A stretch of DNA of 64,000 nucleotides from G963665405 sp963665405 (GCA_963665405.2 OY762261.2:682001-746000), one strand, 5' to 3'; counted from the first letter of the stretch, positions 48,957-57,615 are shown. The notes: a model not told the origin generated them from the sequence alone. Made by a program: numbers and translations.

Positions 48957-50768
48957 CTAGTGGTACGACAGGACGCGGAATCCCGTCTCCTCCGGAACGA
49001 GCAGGACGTTGGAGCCGGCGGCATCCTCGATGCTGCGGGCTACCTGGCGAAGCCCCTCCTCGGTGATGTCCGGGACGACGGTATCGGGGTCGGCCCATCG
49101 AAGCACACGCACATCCTGGTCCAGCACCTGCTCCAGCGTGCGCACAAGCTGGATGGCACCGTCAGCAGCAAGCAGCGTCACGGTCTTGCGCCGGCGAGGA
49201 GCGGTGGCCGGCGCAACGGTGCCGGCCTCGACGCTCCTGTCCTGTCGATAAACCATCCAGTAGTACGGGAGGAACGCGAGGCTGGCGGCAACGATGCCTA
49301 TGCCGACCCTGGCCTTCCAGACGACCTCCGAGAGCCGACCGTCGAGAAGTTCGCTGAGGAAGACAAACAGGACGAAGCTGGCGCTGCCCAGGAGCGTCAG
49401 CACTCCGACGATCAGGGCCGCGAAGATGAACAGCCGCCTCGCCGGCGATGACAGCTCGTCCATGCCCCCGGCGCCGATGCGGCGCTGAGCGGATCTCCAG
49501 AGGACGGCCCATAGCGGCAGCCCGAGAATCCCCATCGTGATGCCCAGCGCGATACCGCCGCGCCATGGCGCTGATAGGGACAGCAGATCTCCGCCTCGAC
49601 CTCCCAGTATGCCGACGGCCGTCGTGACGAGCGCGGCTACGGCCACCGCCGCGGCCCCCAGGCCAATCGCGATCGTGATATAGACAAGGAAGCGCCGCAC
49701 CTGTGGCAGCTCGTCCGGGCCGTCTTGGGCCTCCCGACGGGCGACCAGGTTGTGATAGCCGAGGATGCCCGCCCCGGCGGCGAGGGTGGCGATCGCGGCG
49801 GGCAGAAAGCGGAAGTGGTCCGCGGTGGTGTCCCTTCCTTGCAGCCCGAACAGCCAAATCAACACCCCGTAGACCACGATGCCGACGGCGACCATGATGG
49901 TGACCGTCCCGCCTACCGTCGCGAAGATGCTGACGTAGACGTGCCTCAGAACGGACCGGTAGTCCAGACGCGCCAGGCGGAGCCAGTGGACGGCCCACAT
50001 CGTGCTCCCAACGAGGCCGAACGCCAGTGCAGACCTCATCGCCGGCCGCCACAAGCCGCTTCCCGAACCCGTGAACACCGCTACCGAAGCGAGGCTGTCG
50101 TAACCGTTCAGCAGCAGGATGTGGACCACCCTCCCCAGTCCTGACACGCCCATGACCAGCATCGCCAGCGTGGCGATGTAGAGATACAGACGGCGCACCG
50201 CCCTGGCTTCCGGTGTCGGCTGACCCTCGGAGGACTCCAGCCGCCAGTGGTAGAGCCAGACCCCCGTCCAAACGACGATGGCGGCCCACGGGTAACCCCC
50301 GAAGGATCGTCCGCCGAAGATCCAGCGGAGGACGTCCGCGGCGGCGGCCACGCCGACTCCCAGGGCAACCCCCAGGAGAAGGTAGACGTACACCTTTCGG
50401 ACCGTCGATCCCGTCTCGACCGAGTGCTCTCTGGTGAACCTGCCGATGGCTCTCCAGTGGAAGGCCCAGACCGGCAGCCCGATGATAGCCAGCGACAGCC
50501 CTATCGCAAGTCTTGTGCGGCTCGAGATGACTCCGGTTTCGACGATCGAATCGAGGATGAACTGGAGTATCTGAACCAGGCCGTTGGCCGCCATTACCAG
50601 CGCGATAAACGCGACCCCGTAGAAGTAGAGGCGGCGTACGGTTCCCACGCCGGTGTCCTCCTCCGACCCACGGCGGCGCCTCAAAACCGAGACGCCGTAG
50701 ACGATCGCGCCGATTATGGCCGCGAGGACCAGGAGCGGTAAGAAGAAGATCGCTGAGTCGAAGAACAT
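48957..50768 (-). CDS. DUF5671 membrane protein with four tandem repeats
   Basis: This 603-residue integral membrane protein has a short N-terminal helix (FFLPLLVLAAIIGAIVYGV). Four related units of about 105-120 residues follow, each opening VRRLY(F/L)Y, VRKVYVY or ARRLFIF and containing about three helices with a motif like GLPVWAFHWR, GSTMWAVHWLR or GLPLWAVLWRS. After residue 520 a soluble domain begins (RRRKTVTLLAADGAIQLVRT). The DUF5671 family has no known function. The gene lies nine bases after the anchored DUF4878-like gene, which suggests one operon. Confidence 0.8.
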   Translation of the reverse strand: MFFDSAIFFLPLLVLAAIIGAIVYGVSVLRRRRGSEEDTGVGTVRRLYFYGVAFIALVMAANGLVQILQFILDSIVETGVISSRTRLAIGLSLAIIGLPVWAFHWRAIGRFTREHSVETGSTVRKVYVYLLLGVALGVGVAAAADVLRWIFGGRSFGGYPWAAIVVWTGVWLYHWRLESSEGQPTPEARAVRRLYLYIATLAMLVMGVSGLGRVVHILLLNGYDSLASVAVFTGSGSGLWRPAMRSALAFGLVGSTMWAVHWLRLARLDYRSVLRHVYVSIFATVGGTVTIMVAVGIVVYGVLIWLFGLQGRDTTADHFRFLPAAIATLAAGAGILGYHNLVARREAQDGPDELPQVRRFLVYITIAIGLGAAAVAVAALVTTAVGILGGRGGDLLSLSAPWRGGIALGITMGILGLPLWAVLWRSAQRRIGAGGMDELSSPARRLFIFAALIVGVLTLLGSASFVLFVFLSELLDGRLSEVVWKARVGIGIVAASLAFLPYYWMVYRQDRSVEAGTVAPATAPRRRKTVTLLAADGAIQLVRTLEQVLDQDVRVLRWADPDTVVPDITEEGLRQVARSIEDAAGSNVLLVPEETGFRVLSYH

Positions 50769-50777
50769 GGTGCTCGC

Positions 50778-51347
50778 CTACTGGGTCGCGGAGGACGTTG
50801 GTATGGGGGTCGCCGCCTGCTCTCGGGTTTTGGGCTCTGGGATAGCAGGGGTACGGTCGTCGATGGCCGCCTTCGGGCACCCGAAGCTCGGCCACGGGAA
50901 CCGGGTGAACCGCCACTCTGAGCCCTCCCTTCGCAGGGTATAGGTGCGCTCGAAGTCCGACTCGGAGGTTCCGAACGGACCGTTCCTCCGGAACTCCGTT
51001 ACACGAACGGTCACGAAGGCCACGCCGTCCTCTGTTATCTCGGTATTCCTCAACGTCACCTGCTCCTGGCTGACGTCCGTGCGAAATCGGCTCGGTGAGC
51101 CGAAGACGTCGTCGATGGCGCAATCCTCTTTGAGACTCGTCGCCAGGAAGCTGTATACGAGGCCAAGGTCGTCTTGCTGCAGTGCCTCGATATAGGCCTG
51201 GACGGCCCTCTCGGGCGAGCCCTCGGGGAAAGTGGCCTCGCTCTGGAGGAGCGCGACGACTATGCTGGCAACCACCAGCGCGGCCAGCGCCACGGCACCC
51301 CCGATGAGCCAGAGCCTGCTATGGGGTGGTGCGCCGTTCGAGCTCAT
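50778..51347 (-). CDS. Membrane-anchored DUF4878-like (NTF2/lumazine-binding-like) protein
   Basis: This 189-residue protein has one N-terminal helix (LWLIGGAVALAALVVASIVVALL) and an exported domain resembling DUF4878/NTF2-like modules: SPERAVQAYIEALQQDDLG, then alternating strands with VRVTEFRRNG and EGSEWRFTRFPWPSFGC. The tail is proline/threonine-rich and probably disordered. The GTG/ATG start region is 74 bases downstream of a perfect palindrome (51421-51440), a candidate operator. Its function is unknown; it may be the extracytoplasmic partner of the DUF5671 protein. Confidence 0.72.
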   Translation of the reverse strand: MSSNGAPPHSRLWLIGGAVALAALVVASIVVALLQSEATFPEGSPERAVQAYIEALQQDDLGLVYSFLATSLKEDCAIDDVFGSPSRFRTDVSQEQVTLRNTEITEDGVAFVTVRVTEFRRNGPFGTSESDFERTYTLRREGSEWRFTRFPWPSFGCPKAAIDDRTPAIPEPKTREQAATPIPTSSATQ

Positions 51348-51389
51348 GCGGGGTTCGGGTCACCGTCTTTGTCGATCTACTGGTCATAC

Positions 51390-51440
51390 GGTCCAGAATA
51401 TCCACCCCTGGACCGAATCGATAGGTACATCTGTACCTAT
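51390..51440 (-). promoter_or_regulatory. Two palindromes: candidate operator and hairpin
   Basis: ATAGGTACA-TC-TGTACCTAT (51421-51440) is a perfect 9+9 inverted repeat, typical of a dimeric repressor site. A second inverted repeat, GGTCCAG/CTGGACC (51390-51396 and 51408-51414), lies closer to the gene. Both are in the 155-base gap between the HAD gene and the DUF4878-like/DUF5671 genes on the minus strand. Confidence 0.6.
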
Positions 51441-51502
51441 TCCGAATGGTAGACGAACCACGGACGGTTGGGACGAACGAACCCTACGGAGGAAGAGGCC
51501 TG

Positions 51503-52207
51503 CTAGACGCCGCTCACGAGCGGGAGGAGATCGACGAGGCTCTCGACGCGGGGGACATCCGTGAAGTCAGGGTGGTTGCCGTCACGATCCATCAGCACCG
51601 GGCTCATACCCACGGCGCGAGCGCCTTCAATGTCCGACGAAAGCTGGTCGCCGACGTGCATCGCCTCGTGGGGCTCGACGCAGGCCCTGCTCAACGCCTC
51701 CTGGAATATCTTCGGGTGGGGCTTCTCGACGCCCACCTCGCCCGAGGTGACCGCGAAGTCCAAATACGGGGACAGCCCTAGGTTCTGGGAGAGCTCGTCG
51801 CCCGGAGTGTTCATGTTGGAGATCATCCCCAGGGTCAGGCCCTGCCCCTTGAGCATGTCGAATGCCGGCAGGACATCCTCGAACCTGGTGAGCTCGTACG
51901 ACTGGGCGCGCACCCGGCTCCAAATCTCCGCGGCCTGATCGCTCGTGACCTCGACGCCCGCGCCGCTGAGAACGAGCCTCTCGTATTCCGCAAAGAACTG
52001 TCGTCTACCGTCCGAGTCTCTCGTCCGCAGGGGCCGAACGGCGCTCTGCTCGGCCATGTAGGCGTCGGCAAGGGCGTAGCCTCGGAGCACGCCTTCGGGT
52101 GTAAGCTGCACGCCTAGCCCGTCGCACGCCGCGGATTGGATCTCGTACCTGGAGGGCTGGAATCCGGCCAGGGTGCCATACAGGTCGAACGTGGTAGCAA
52201 GGATCAT
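51503..52207 (-). CDS. HAD-superfamily hydrolase (dehalogenase-like motif I)
   Basis: This 234-residue HAD protein has motif I FDLYGTL with nucleophile D8. The position two residues on is Tyr, as in 2-haloacid dehalogenases, not the Asp of phosphatases. Motif II is GMISNMN, the lysine is in GVEKPHPKIFQEAL, and motif III is MHVGDQLSSDIEGARAVGM. A helical cap (residues 20-90) precedes motif II. It could be a dehalogenase or a phosphatase with a substituted residue; sequence alone cannot decide. It is first in a run of five minus-strand genes. Confidence 0.85.
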   Translation of the reverse strand: MILATTFDLYGTLAGFQPSRYEIQSAACDGLGVQLTPEGVLRGYALADAYMAEQSAVRPLRTRDSDGRRQFFAEYERLVLSGAGVEVTSDQAAEIWSRVRAQSYELTRFEDVLPAFDMLKGQGLTLGMISNMNTPGDELSQNLGLSPYLDFAVTSGEVGVEKPHPKIFQEALSRACVEPHEAMHVGDQLSSDIEGARAVGMSPVLMDRDGNHPDFTDVPRVESLVDLLPLVSGV

Positions 52208-52310
52208 CTTGCGGTCATCATAGCATCAGAGAACTTCAGCCCTGTGGACCCGGAGTCCGTTGTCCTCTCAGCCACTCACTGGCCGGCCCTAGCAGGCTGA
52301 TGAAGAATGG

Positions 52311-52369
52311 GGTGTGCAGAGGGGCGAAGCCCCTTTGCGGGGAGTCTGAGGGTATCCTTCAGATACAAG
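52311..52369 (+). repeat. Dispersed repeat family A, copy 8
   Basis: GCAGAGGGGC-GAA-GCCCCTTTGC forms hairpin II, and TCTGAGGGTATCCTTCAGAT forms a slightly eroded hairpin I. It lies in the 290-base divergent gap between the HAD and AIRS-like genes; no other feature is visible there. Confidence 0.78.
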
Positions 52370-52497
52370 ATATCCCCCTCTCTTTACCAAGCCAGCGGAT
52401 GTGTGGATGGTTGGGAACGTTGTTCAGCACCCTGTTAGATGGCCGGTCGGGACAGCGTCCAGTATGATGAGGCGCACGAGAAGGCCAGGGAGCGGAT

Positions 52498-53502
52498 ATG
52501 CAGGCCGGAAAGCTACCCCACGAGCTCCTCTCCAGGCTGCTGGAGAATGTGAACATCACCGATCCTAGAGTCGTGTTGGGGCCTGCGCCGGGCGAGGACG
52601 CCGCTCTCATCGACTTCGGCGACAGGTATCTCGTGACCAAGACGGACCCCATCACCTTTGCCACGGATCTCCTGGGCTGGTATGTGGTGCAGATCAACGC
52701 CAACGACCTGGCGGTGATGGGGGCGACCCCTCGGTGGCTGATGGTGACCCTTCTGCTTCCGGAGGGAACCCGGGAAACGACGGTCTCGGAGATCTTTCGA
52801 CAGCTCCTGGAGGCGTGCTCAGCGGCCGGAGTCGCGCTCGTCGGGGGGCACACCGAGGTGACCTACGATCTGCCCAGGCCCATCGCGGTCGGTGCGATGA
52901 TGGGCGAGGTAGACAAGGACCGCGTGGTCCTGACCTCCGGCGCTCGGCCGGGCGACAGCATCATCCTCACCAAGGCCATCGCCATCGAGGGCACGGCCCT
53001 GCTGGCACGGGAGGCAGCCGACTCCCTCGTGAGCGCGGGCGTCCCTCTTGCGATGGTAGAACGCGCGAAGGAGCTCCTGTTCTCCCCGGGCATCAGCGTG
53101 ACCCGAGACGCCGAGATCGCCGGCCGGTCGGCGAAGGTCCACTCCATGCACGACCCCACCGAAGGCGGCCTGGCCACCGGCCTGATGGAGGTCGCCAGAG
53201 CAGCAGATGTGGGCCTGATCGTCGACGCCGCTAGAATCCCTGTGCTGCCGGAGTCCGAGGCGTTCTGCCGCGCTCTGGGGCTGGACCCGCTCGGCCTCAT
53301 CGGTTCGGGGGCGCTCCTCGCGACGGTCGCACCCGATGATGCCGCACGAGTGATCGACTCGCTGGAGCGCGAGGGCATCTCCGCCAGGGAGATCGGCCGC
53401 GTGACCTCTGCCGAGGAGGGCCTGAGGCTCCGCACCGAAGACGGAGTCGGGGACTTGCCGGTCTTCGCCCGCGACGAGTTAGCGCGGTTTCTCGGCAGCT
53501 GA
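52498..53502 (+). CDS. AIR synthase/HypE-like ATP-utilising protein
   Basis: This 334-residue protein is of the PurM/HypE/SelD/ThiL fold. It shows GPAPGEDAALIDFGDRYLVTKTDPIT at the ATP/metal site, VVQINANDLAVMGATPRWLM, GVALVGGHTEVTYDLPRP and a C-terminal DPTEGGLATGLMEVA with GLIGSGALLATV. It lacks the C-terminal cysteine tail of true HypE. No hydrogenase genes are nearby; HypE-like AIRS proteins without hydrogenase are common and have no settled function. It lies 198 bases upstream of the nuo operon, on the same strand. The start ATG follows GGGAG. Confidence 0.86.
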   Translation: MQAGKLPHELLSRLLENVNITDPRVVLGPAPGEDAALIDFGDRYLVTKTDPITFATDLLGWYVVQINANDLAVMGATPRWLMVTLLLPEGTRETTVSEIFRQLLEACSAAGVALVGGHTEVTYDLPRPIAVGAMMGEVDKDRVVLTSGARPGDSIILTKAIAIEGTALLAREAADSLVSAGVPLAMVERAKELLFSPGISVTRDAEIAGRSAKVHSMHDPTEGGLATGLMEVARAADVGLIVDAARIPVLPESEAFCRALGLDPLGLIGSGALLATVAPDDAARVIDSLEREGISAREIGRVTSAEEGLRLRTEDGVGDLPVFARDELARFLGS

Positions 53503-53540
53503 GCCCGAAGCCGCTCTCGGCAGCTGAGCCCGAAGCCGCT
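53491..53540 (+). repeat. 25-bp tandem duplication across a stop codon
   Basis: Two identical 25-base units (CTCGGCAGCTGAGCCCGAAG plus CCGCT) abut. The first contains the AIRS-like gene's stop codon (53500-53502), so the second is untranslated. Confidence 0.9.
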
Positions 53541-53634
53541 AGGTGGCAGTTTCATCAAGGGCAAGGCCTAGCTTCTGCCGGTCGGCCGACTGTTCGGTCA
53601 GAAAATCTGGGCAGGACGTCCGTCGCTCTCCGCT

Positions 53635-53663
53635 TTGACCCCGTCTCCGCCCGGTGGTAAACT
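53635..53663 (+). promoter_or_regulatory. Predicted sigma-70 promoter of the nuo operon
   Basis: TTGACC (53635-53640) and TAAACT (53658-53663) are 17 bases apart, 37 bases upstream of the nuoA TTG start. Confidence 0.65.
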
Positions 53664-53700
53664 GGATTTACCCGATAATACACGCGTGAGGGGGTAGGGG

Positions 53701-54069
53701 TTGCCCGAGGGCTTCGCCACAAACTGGGCGGTCGTCTTGATAGTCGCCGGGGTCGGAGTCGCTGCCATCCTGGCGATGTTTGCGACATCCCGGATGATGG
53801 CGCCAAGGCGCCCGTCGGACATTAAGCTCTCCCCCTACGAGTGTGGCGTCGAGCCCGCCCCGTTCCGCTGGTCGCAGATCCAGATCCGCTACTACGTCTT
53901 CGCCATCCTGTTCCTCATCTTCGACGTGGAGGCGGTGTTCCTGTTTCCGTGGGCGGTCGTGTTCCTTACCTCGATATCGGCCGTCTTCTACGAGATGATG
54001 ATCTTCATGGGGATACTGCTCTTCGGGGTGGTGTACGCGTGGAGGAAGGGTGCGCTCCAGTGGAGATAA
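53701..54069 (+). CDS. nuoA: NADH-quinone oxidoreductase subunit A
   Basis: This 122-residue, three-helix subunit belongs to the membrane arm of complex I. The conserved loop KLSPYECGVEPAPFRWSQIQ carries the family's cysteine and acidic residues, and RYYVFAILFLIFDVEAVFLFPWA is the hallmark of helix 2. The start is TTG at 53701 after a G-rich stretch. First gene of the operon; it overlaps nuoB by ten bases. Confidence 0.95.
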   Translation: MPEGFATNWAVVLIVAGVGVAAILAMFATSRMMAPRRPSDIKLSPYECGVEPAPFRWSQIQIRYYVFAILFLIFDVEAVFLFPWAVVFLTSISAVFYEMMIFMGILLFGVVYAWRKGALQWR

Positions 54070-54605
54070 CTCTCGGCCAGGGCTACAAGCCCGGTCAGGG
54101 CAACACACCGGCGGAGAGCGTATTCGATCGGGTCCTGCCGAACGCCGTGACCTGCCGGTCGAACGAGCTTTTCGCGTTGGCGCGCCGAAACTCCCTCTGG
54201 ACGCTGACGTTCGGCCTCGCCTGCTGCGCAATCGAGATGATGAGCACCTATATGTCCCACCACGACCTGGACCGGTTCGGCGTGGTCACCTGGCCGTCGC
54301 CGAGGCAGGCCGACGTGATGATCGTCGCCGGCACTGTGGTCAAGAAGATGGCCGACCCCATCAAGGTGCTGTACGAGCAGATGCCCGACCCCAAGTGGGT
54401 GATCGCCATGGGCAGCTGCGCCACCAACGGCGGGCCCTACTACAGGTCGTACTCCGTGGTAATGGGAGTCGACCATCTGATTCCGGTGGACGTCTACGTG
54501 CCCGGATGCCCGCCCCGTCCTGAGGCGCTGATGTACGGGATCATGGAGCTGCAAGAGAAGATCGCCAAGGACGCGGCAAGTAGTGGAGCAGCGTCCGAAG
54601 CGTGA
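54060..54605 (+). CDS. nuoB: NADH-quinone oxidoreductase subunit B
   Basis: This 181-residue subunit carries cluster N2 at the quinone site. Cysteine ligands appear as FGLACCAIEMM, MGSCATNGG and VPGCPPRPEAL; WPSPRQADVMIVAGTV is also typical. The start is GTG at 54060, inside the end of nuoA. Its C-terminus overlaps nuoC by 23 bases. Confidence 0.95.
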   Translation: MEITLGQGYKPGQGNTPAESVFDRVLPNAVTCRSNELFALARRNSLWTLTFGLACCAIEMMSTYMSHHDLDRFGVVTWPSPRQADVMIVAGTVVKKMADPIKVLYEQMPDPKWVIAMGSCATNGGPYYRSYSVVMGVDHLIPVDVYVPGCPPRPEALMYGIMELQEKIAKDAASSGAASEA

Positions 54606-55098
54606 GCCACAGGTCCCTGAAGTGGCCGTCGCCCTCGATGAGCGGGGCGAGGCGCTTCGAGACGTAGTTCCAGATATCCTCCGCAATTTCACCGTTGAGA
54701 TGAGCGTCGCCATCGACGAGGTCGTCGTCACCGTTCAGCCACAGGATGTCCCGGCGGTCTGCCGGCTCCTCAAGGACGATCCCAGCCTGGACCTCAACTA
54801 CCTTCGCTGCCTTTCGGTCGTCGACTACGAAGAGCGTCTGGAGGTCGTCTACCACCTGTTCTCCCTGGACAAGCGCCACAAGCTGGTCGTCAAGACCTCC
54901 GTCTCCCCGGACGAGGCTCGCGTACCCTCTGTGGTAGGCGTCTGGCGAGCGGCCGACTGGTTCGAGCGAGAGGGTCACGACCTGTTCGGCGTCGTCTTCG
55001 AGGGCCACCCCGGCCTGGCGCCGCTTCTTCTCTACGAGGGGTTCGAGGGATATCCCGGACGCAAGAGTTTTCCATATCACGACTACGACGAATGGTGA
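54583..55098 (+). CDS. nuoC: NADH-quinone oxidoreductase subunit C
   Basis: This 171-residue 30-kDa-type subunit of the connecting arm has LNYLRCLSVVDYEERLEVVYHL, VSPDEARVPSVVGVWRAADWFEREGHDLFGV and the closing YEGFEGYPGRKSFPYHDYDEW. It is separate from nuoD, unlike the fused nuoCD of enterics. The start is GTG at 54583. A repeat-filled gap of 232 bases follows before nuoD. Confidence 0.93.
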   Translation: MEQRPKREPQVPEVAVALDERGEALRDVVPDILRNFTVEMSVAIDEVVVTVQPQDVPAVCRLLKDDPSLDLNYLRCLSVVDYEERLEVVYHLFSLDKRHKLVVKTSVSPDEARVPSVVGVWRAADWFEREGHDLFGVVFEGHPGLAPLLLYEGFEGYPGRKSFPYHDYDEW

Positions 55099-55102
55099 CT
55101 CT

Positions 55103-55242
55103 ATGCCCACCCATCCGCCCCTGGCTGCCGGGGGCACCCCGGTCCCCAAATCGGGATTGCCGGGAGTCTGAGCCCCCTGTGCCGGGTTTAGGGTGCCCCC
55201 AAAACTTCAGGGCGGGCGGGAAAGAGAGCACCCCAAAGGGGG
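55103..55242. repeat. Chimeric A/B repeat within the nuo operon (copy B6)
   Basis: The left part is a forward family B half (CCCACCCATCCGCCCCTGG, GGGGGCACCCC). The middle is a family A scrap (GATTGCCGGGAGTCTGAG). The right part is family B inverted (GGTTTAGGGTGCCCCC, AGGGCGGGCGGGAAAGAGAG, CACCCCAAA). Together they form a long imperfect inverted repeat between nuoC and nuoD. Confidence 0.75.
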
Positions 55243-55330
55243 GCCTTGCGAGCGCAGTTCGGGTAACTAGAGACGACAACTTGCTTGCAAGACCTCGGGG
55301 CGCTGGCTGAACAGTTCTTGAGCGAACGAC

Positions 55331-56455
55331 ATGACCGTTGACAGAGACATAAAAGAGCGCGCCGACCCCGTCGACATGATGGTGAACATGGGGCCGCAGC
55401 ACCCGAGCACCCACGGGGTGTTCAGGCTGGTGCTGTGGCTGGATGGCGAGCGTGTCATCGAGGCGGAGCCCCACATCGGCTATCTCCACCGCGGCTCGGA
55501 GAAGCTCTGCGAGCAGGAAGAGTACGGTCAGATCATCACGCTGTTCGACCGGATGGACTATGTCGCCAACCTGAACTGCGAGCTGGCGTTCGTACTGGCG
55601 GTCGAGAAGCTGATGGATCTGGAGGTGCCCGAGCGCGCCAGCTACATCAGGACGATCCTCTCGGAGCTTAACCGGGTCGCCAGCCACATGCTCTTCTACG
55701 GTGTGTACGGCCTGGACGTGGGGGCCATGACACCCGTTCTGTACGGCTTCAGAGAGCGGGAGCGCGTCCAGTCCCTGTTCGAGGCGGTCACCGGCGCGCG
55801 GATGATGCACAACTACTTCCGGGTCGGAGGCGTCAAGCAGGAGCTTCCCGACGATTTCCCCAGGCGGATGACCACTTTGATGGACCAGCTCAAGCAGGGC
55901 ATCGAGGAGTGTGACCAGCTCTTGTCGGACAACGAGATGTTCCTGGCACGCACCAAGGGTATCGGCGTCATCGGAGCCGAGGATGCGATCGACTACGGGG
56001 TCACCGGACCGGCGCTGAGGGCCAGCGGCGTTTTGGAAGACGTCAGGATTTCCGAGCCCTACGGGATCTACGACCGGTTCGAGTTCGGAATCCCCGTGGG
56101 AACGAACGGGGACTGCTGGGACCGGTACTACGTGCGCGTCGAGGAGATGCGCCAGTCGCTGGCGATCATAGAGCAGGCGATGGCGCAGATGGAGCCGGGG
56201 GAGATCACCGCCAAGGTCCGGCGCATCGTCCGGCCCCCGAAGGGCGAGGTGTACATGCGCACGGAGTCACCGAGAGGAGACTTCGCGGTCTATCTGGTCA
56301 GCGACGGGAGCGACAAGCCCTACAGACTCAAGGTGAGGACTCCCTCATTTGCCACCCTTCAGGCGTTGAAGCACATGCTCCGGGGCGCCTATGTAGCAGA
56401 CACTGTCGTGGTGCTCGGCTCTATAGACATCGTTCTCGGCGAGGTGGACCGTTGA
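55331..56455 (+). CDS. nuoD: NADH-quinone oxidoreductase subunit D
   Basis: This 374-residue 49-kDa-type subunit forms the quinone pocket with NuoB. It shows VNMGPQHPSTHGVFRLVLWLDGE, then EPHIGYLHRGSEKLCE and the terminal ESPRGDFAVYLVSDGSDKPYRLKVR and PSFATLQALKHMLRG. The ATG at 55331 is 232 bases after nuoC, much farther than other nuo spacings. It ends overlapping the nuoH TTG by four bases. Confidence 0.95.
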   Translation: MTVDRDIKERADPVDMMVNMGPQHPSTHGVFRLVLWLDGERVIEAEPHIGYLHRGSEKLCEQEEYGQIITLFDRMDYVANLNCELAFVLAVEKLMDLEVPERASYIRTILSELNRVASHMLFYGVYGLDVGAMTPVLYGFRERERVQSLFEAVTGARMMHNYFRVGGVKQELPDDFPRRMTTLMDQLKQGIEECDQLLSDNEMFLARTKGIGVIGAEDAIDYGVTGPALRASGVLEDVRISEPYGIYDRFEFGIPVGTNGDCWDRYYVRVEEMRQSLAIIEQAMAQMEPGEITAKVRRIVRPPKGEVYMRTESPRGDFAVYLVSDGSDKPYRLKVRTPSFATLQALKHMLRGAYVADTVVVLGSIDIVLGEVDR

Positions 56456-57615
56456 CCGCACTCGAGGGGCTCTACTACGGCCTGGGCGCTCTTGCTCTCT
56501 TCGTCTTCCTATCGGTAGTCGTGCTGGTCCTGACCTGGGGGGAGCGCAAGGCGCTGGCGCGTATTCAGATGCGCTTGGGACCGATGCGCGTAGGGCCTTA
56601 CGGAACGCTCCAGCCCGTCGCCGATGCTGTCAAGCTGGTGCTCAAAGAGGACATTCTTCCGCTATGGGCGGATAAGCGCCTGTACTGGCTGGCTCCGCTC
56701 GTGGTCTTCATCCCGGCCCTTCTGCTTTGGGTGACCCTCCCTGTTGCCAGAGACCTGGTGCTGCGGAACCTGGAGCTGGGACTGTTTTACATCGTGGCGA
56801 TCTCGGTGCTCTCGGTGATGGGGCTGGTCATGGCCGGCTGGGGGTCGGCCAACAAGTACGCGATGCTTGGAGGGCTGAGGGCCGCCGGCCAGCTAATCAG
56901 CTACGAGATCCCGTTCATCATGGCCATCCTGGCCGTCGCGATGCTCAGCCAGTCACTCAACCTGGTGACGGTCGTCGACGACCAGGGCACCGTGGCGAAC
57001 ATCATCAAGCAGCCGCTGGGTTTGTTCATCTTCCTCCTGGCGGGGCTCGCCGAGCTCGGAAGAACGCCCTTCGACATCCACCACGCCGAGTCCGAGGTCG
57101 TGGGGGGACCGTTCGTCGAGTACAGCGGCGCCCACTGGGCGGTCTTCTTCCTGGCCGAGTACATCAACACCTTCACGATCTCGGCCCTCATCGTACTGCT
57201 GTTCCTGGGCGGTTGGCGCTGGCCGGAGATGCCGCTCGTGGGCAATCTGCACTCGGCGCTCTCGATGCTGTGGTTTCTGGCGAAGACGGCCGTCGTGGTC
57301 CTGGTGATCTTCTGGATCCGGGGGACCTTCCCGAGGCTCCGCATCGACCAGCTCATGGCGCTGGGCTGGCAGGTGCTGGTGCCACTGTCCTTCCTCAACA
57401 TCGTGATAACCGGTATCGCCCTCTTCTACGGATGGCACTGGTCGGCGCTGACGGCGATGTCGCTCGCTTCGCTTGCCGCGACCTTCTACCTCATCAGCAA
57501 GAGATCGGGGGCGTCTCCCGAGACGCGGACCGTACATCTCCATCCTGCGAGGATCAACCCACCGAGGCCGGCGGGCGTCCCCGCCTCCGAGACTACAGCC
57601 TCGGCGACCGACTAG
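56452..57615 (+). CDS. nuoH: NADH-quinone oxidoreductase subunit H
   Basis: This 387-residue, eight-helix subunit links quinone chemistry to proton pumping. Motifs are WGERKALARIQMRLGPMRVG, LQPVADAVKLVLKEDI, AGWGSANKYAMLGGLRAAGQ, ISYEIPF, and ELGRTPFDIHHAESEVVGGP (usually DLPEAE, here HHAESE). WIRGTFPRLRIDQLM is near the end. The C-terminus has about 45 extra Pro/Thr-rich residues. TTG start (56452) overlaps the nuoD stop. Confidence 0.95.
   Translation: MTALEGLYYGLGALALFVFLSVVVLVLTWGERKALARIQMRLGPMRVGPYGTLQPVADAVKLVLKEDILPLWADKRLYWLAPLVVFIPALLLWVTLPVARDLVLRNLELGLFYIVAISVLSVMGLVMAGWGSANKYAMLGGLRAAGQLISYEIPFIMAILAVAMLSQSLNLVTVVDDQGTVANIIKQPLGLFIFLLAGLAELGRTPFDIHHAESEVVGGPFVEYSGAHWAVFFLAEYINTFTISALIVLLFLGGWRWPEMPLVGNLHSALSMLWFLAKTAVVVLVIFWIRGTFPRLRIDQLMALGWQVLVPLSFLNIVITGIALFYGWHWSALTAMSLASLAATFYLISKRSGASPETRTVHLHPARINPPRPAGVPASETTASATD

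Noticed and set aside
49162..51123. A 653-codon minus-strand ORF overlapping the DUF5671 gene
   Set aside because: It has Arg/His/Gly-rich composition without hydrophobic pattern, and the overlapping frame encodes clear membrane repeats.
52498..53502. Hydrogenase maturation gene hypE
   Set aside because: The fold matches but the C-terminal cysteine motif is absent and no hydrogenase or other hyp genes are near, so the symbol was not assigned.
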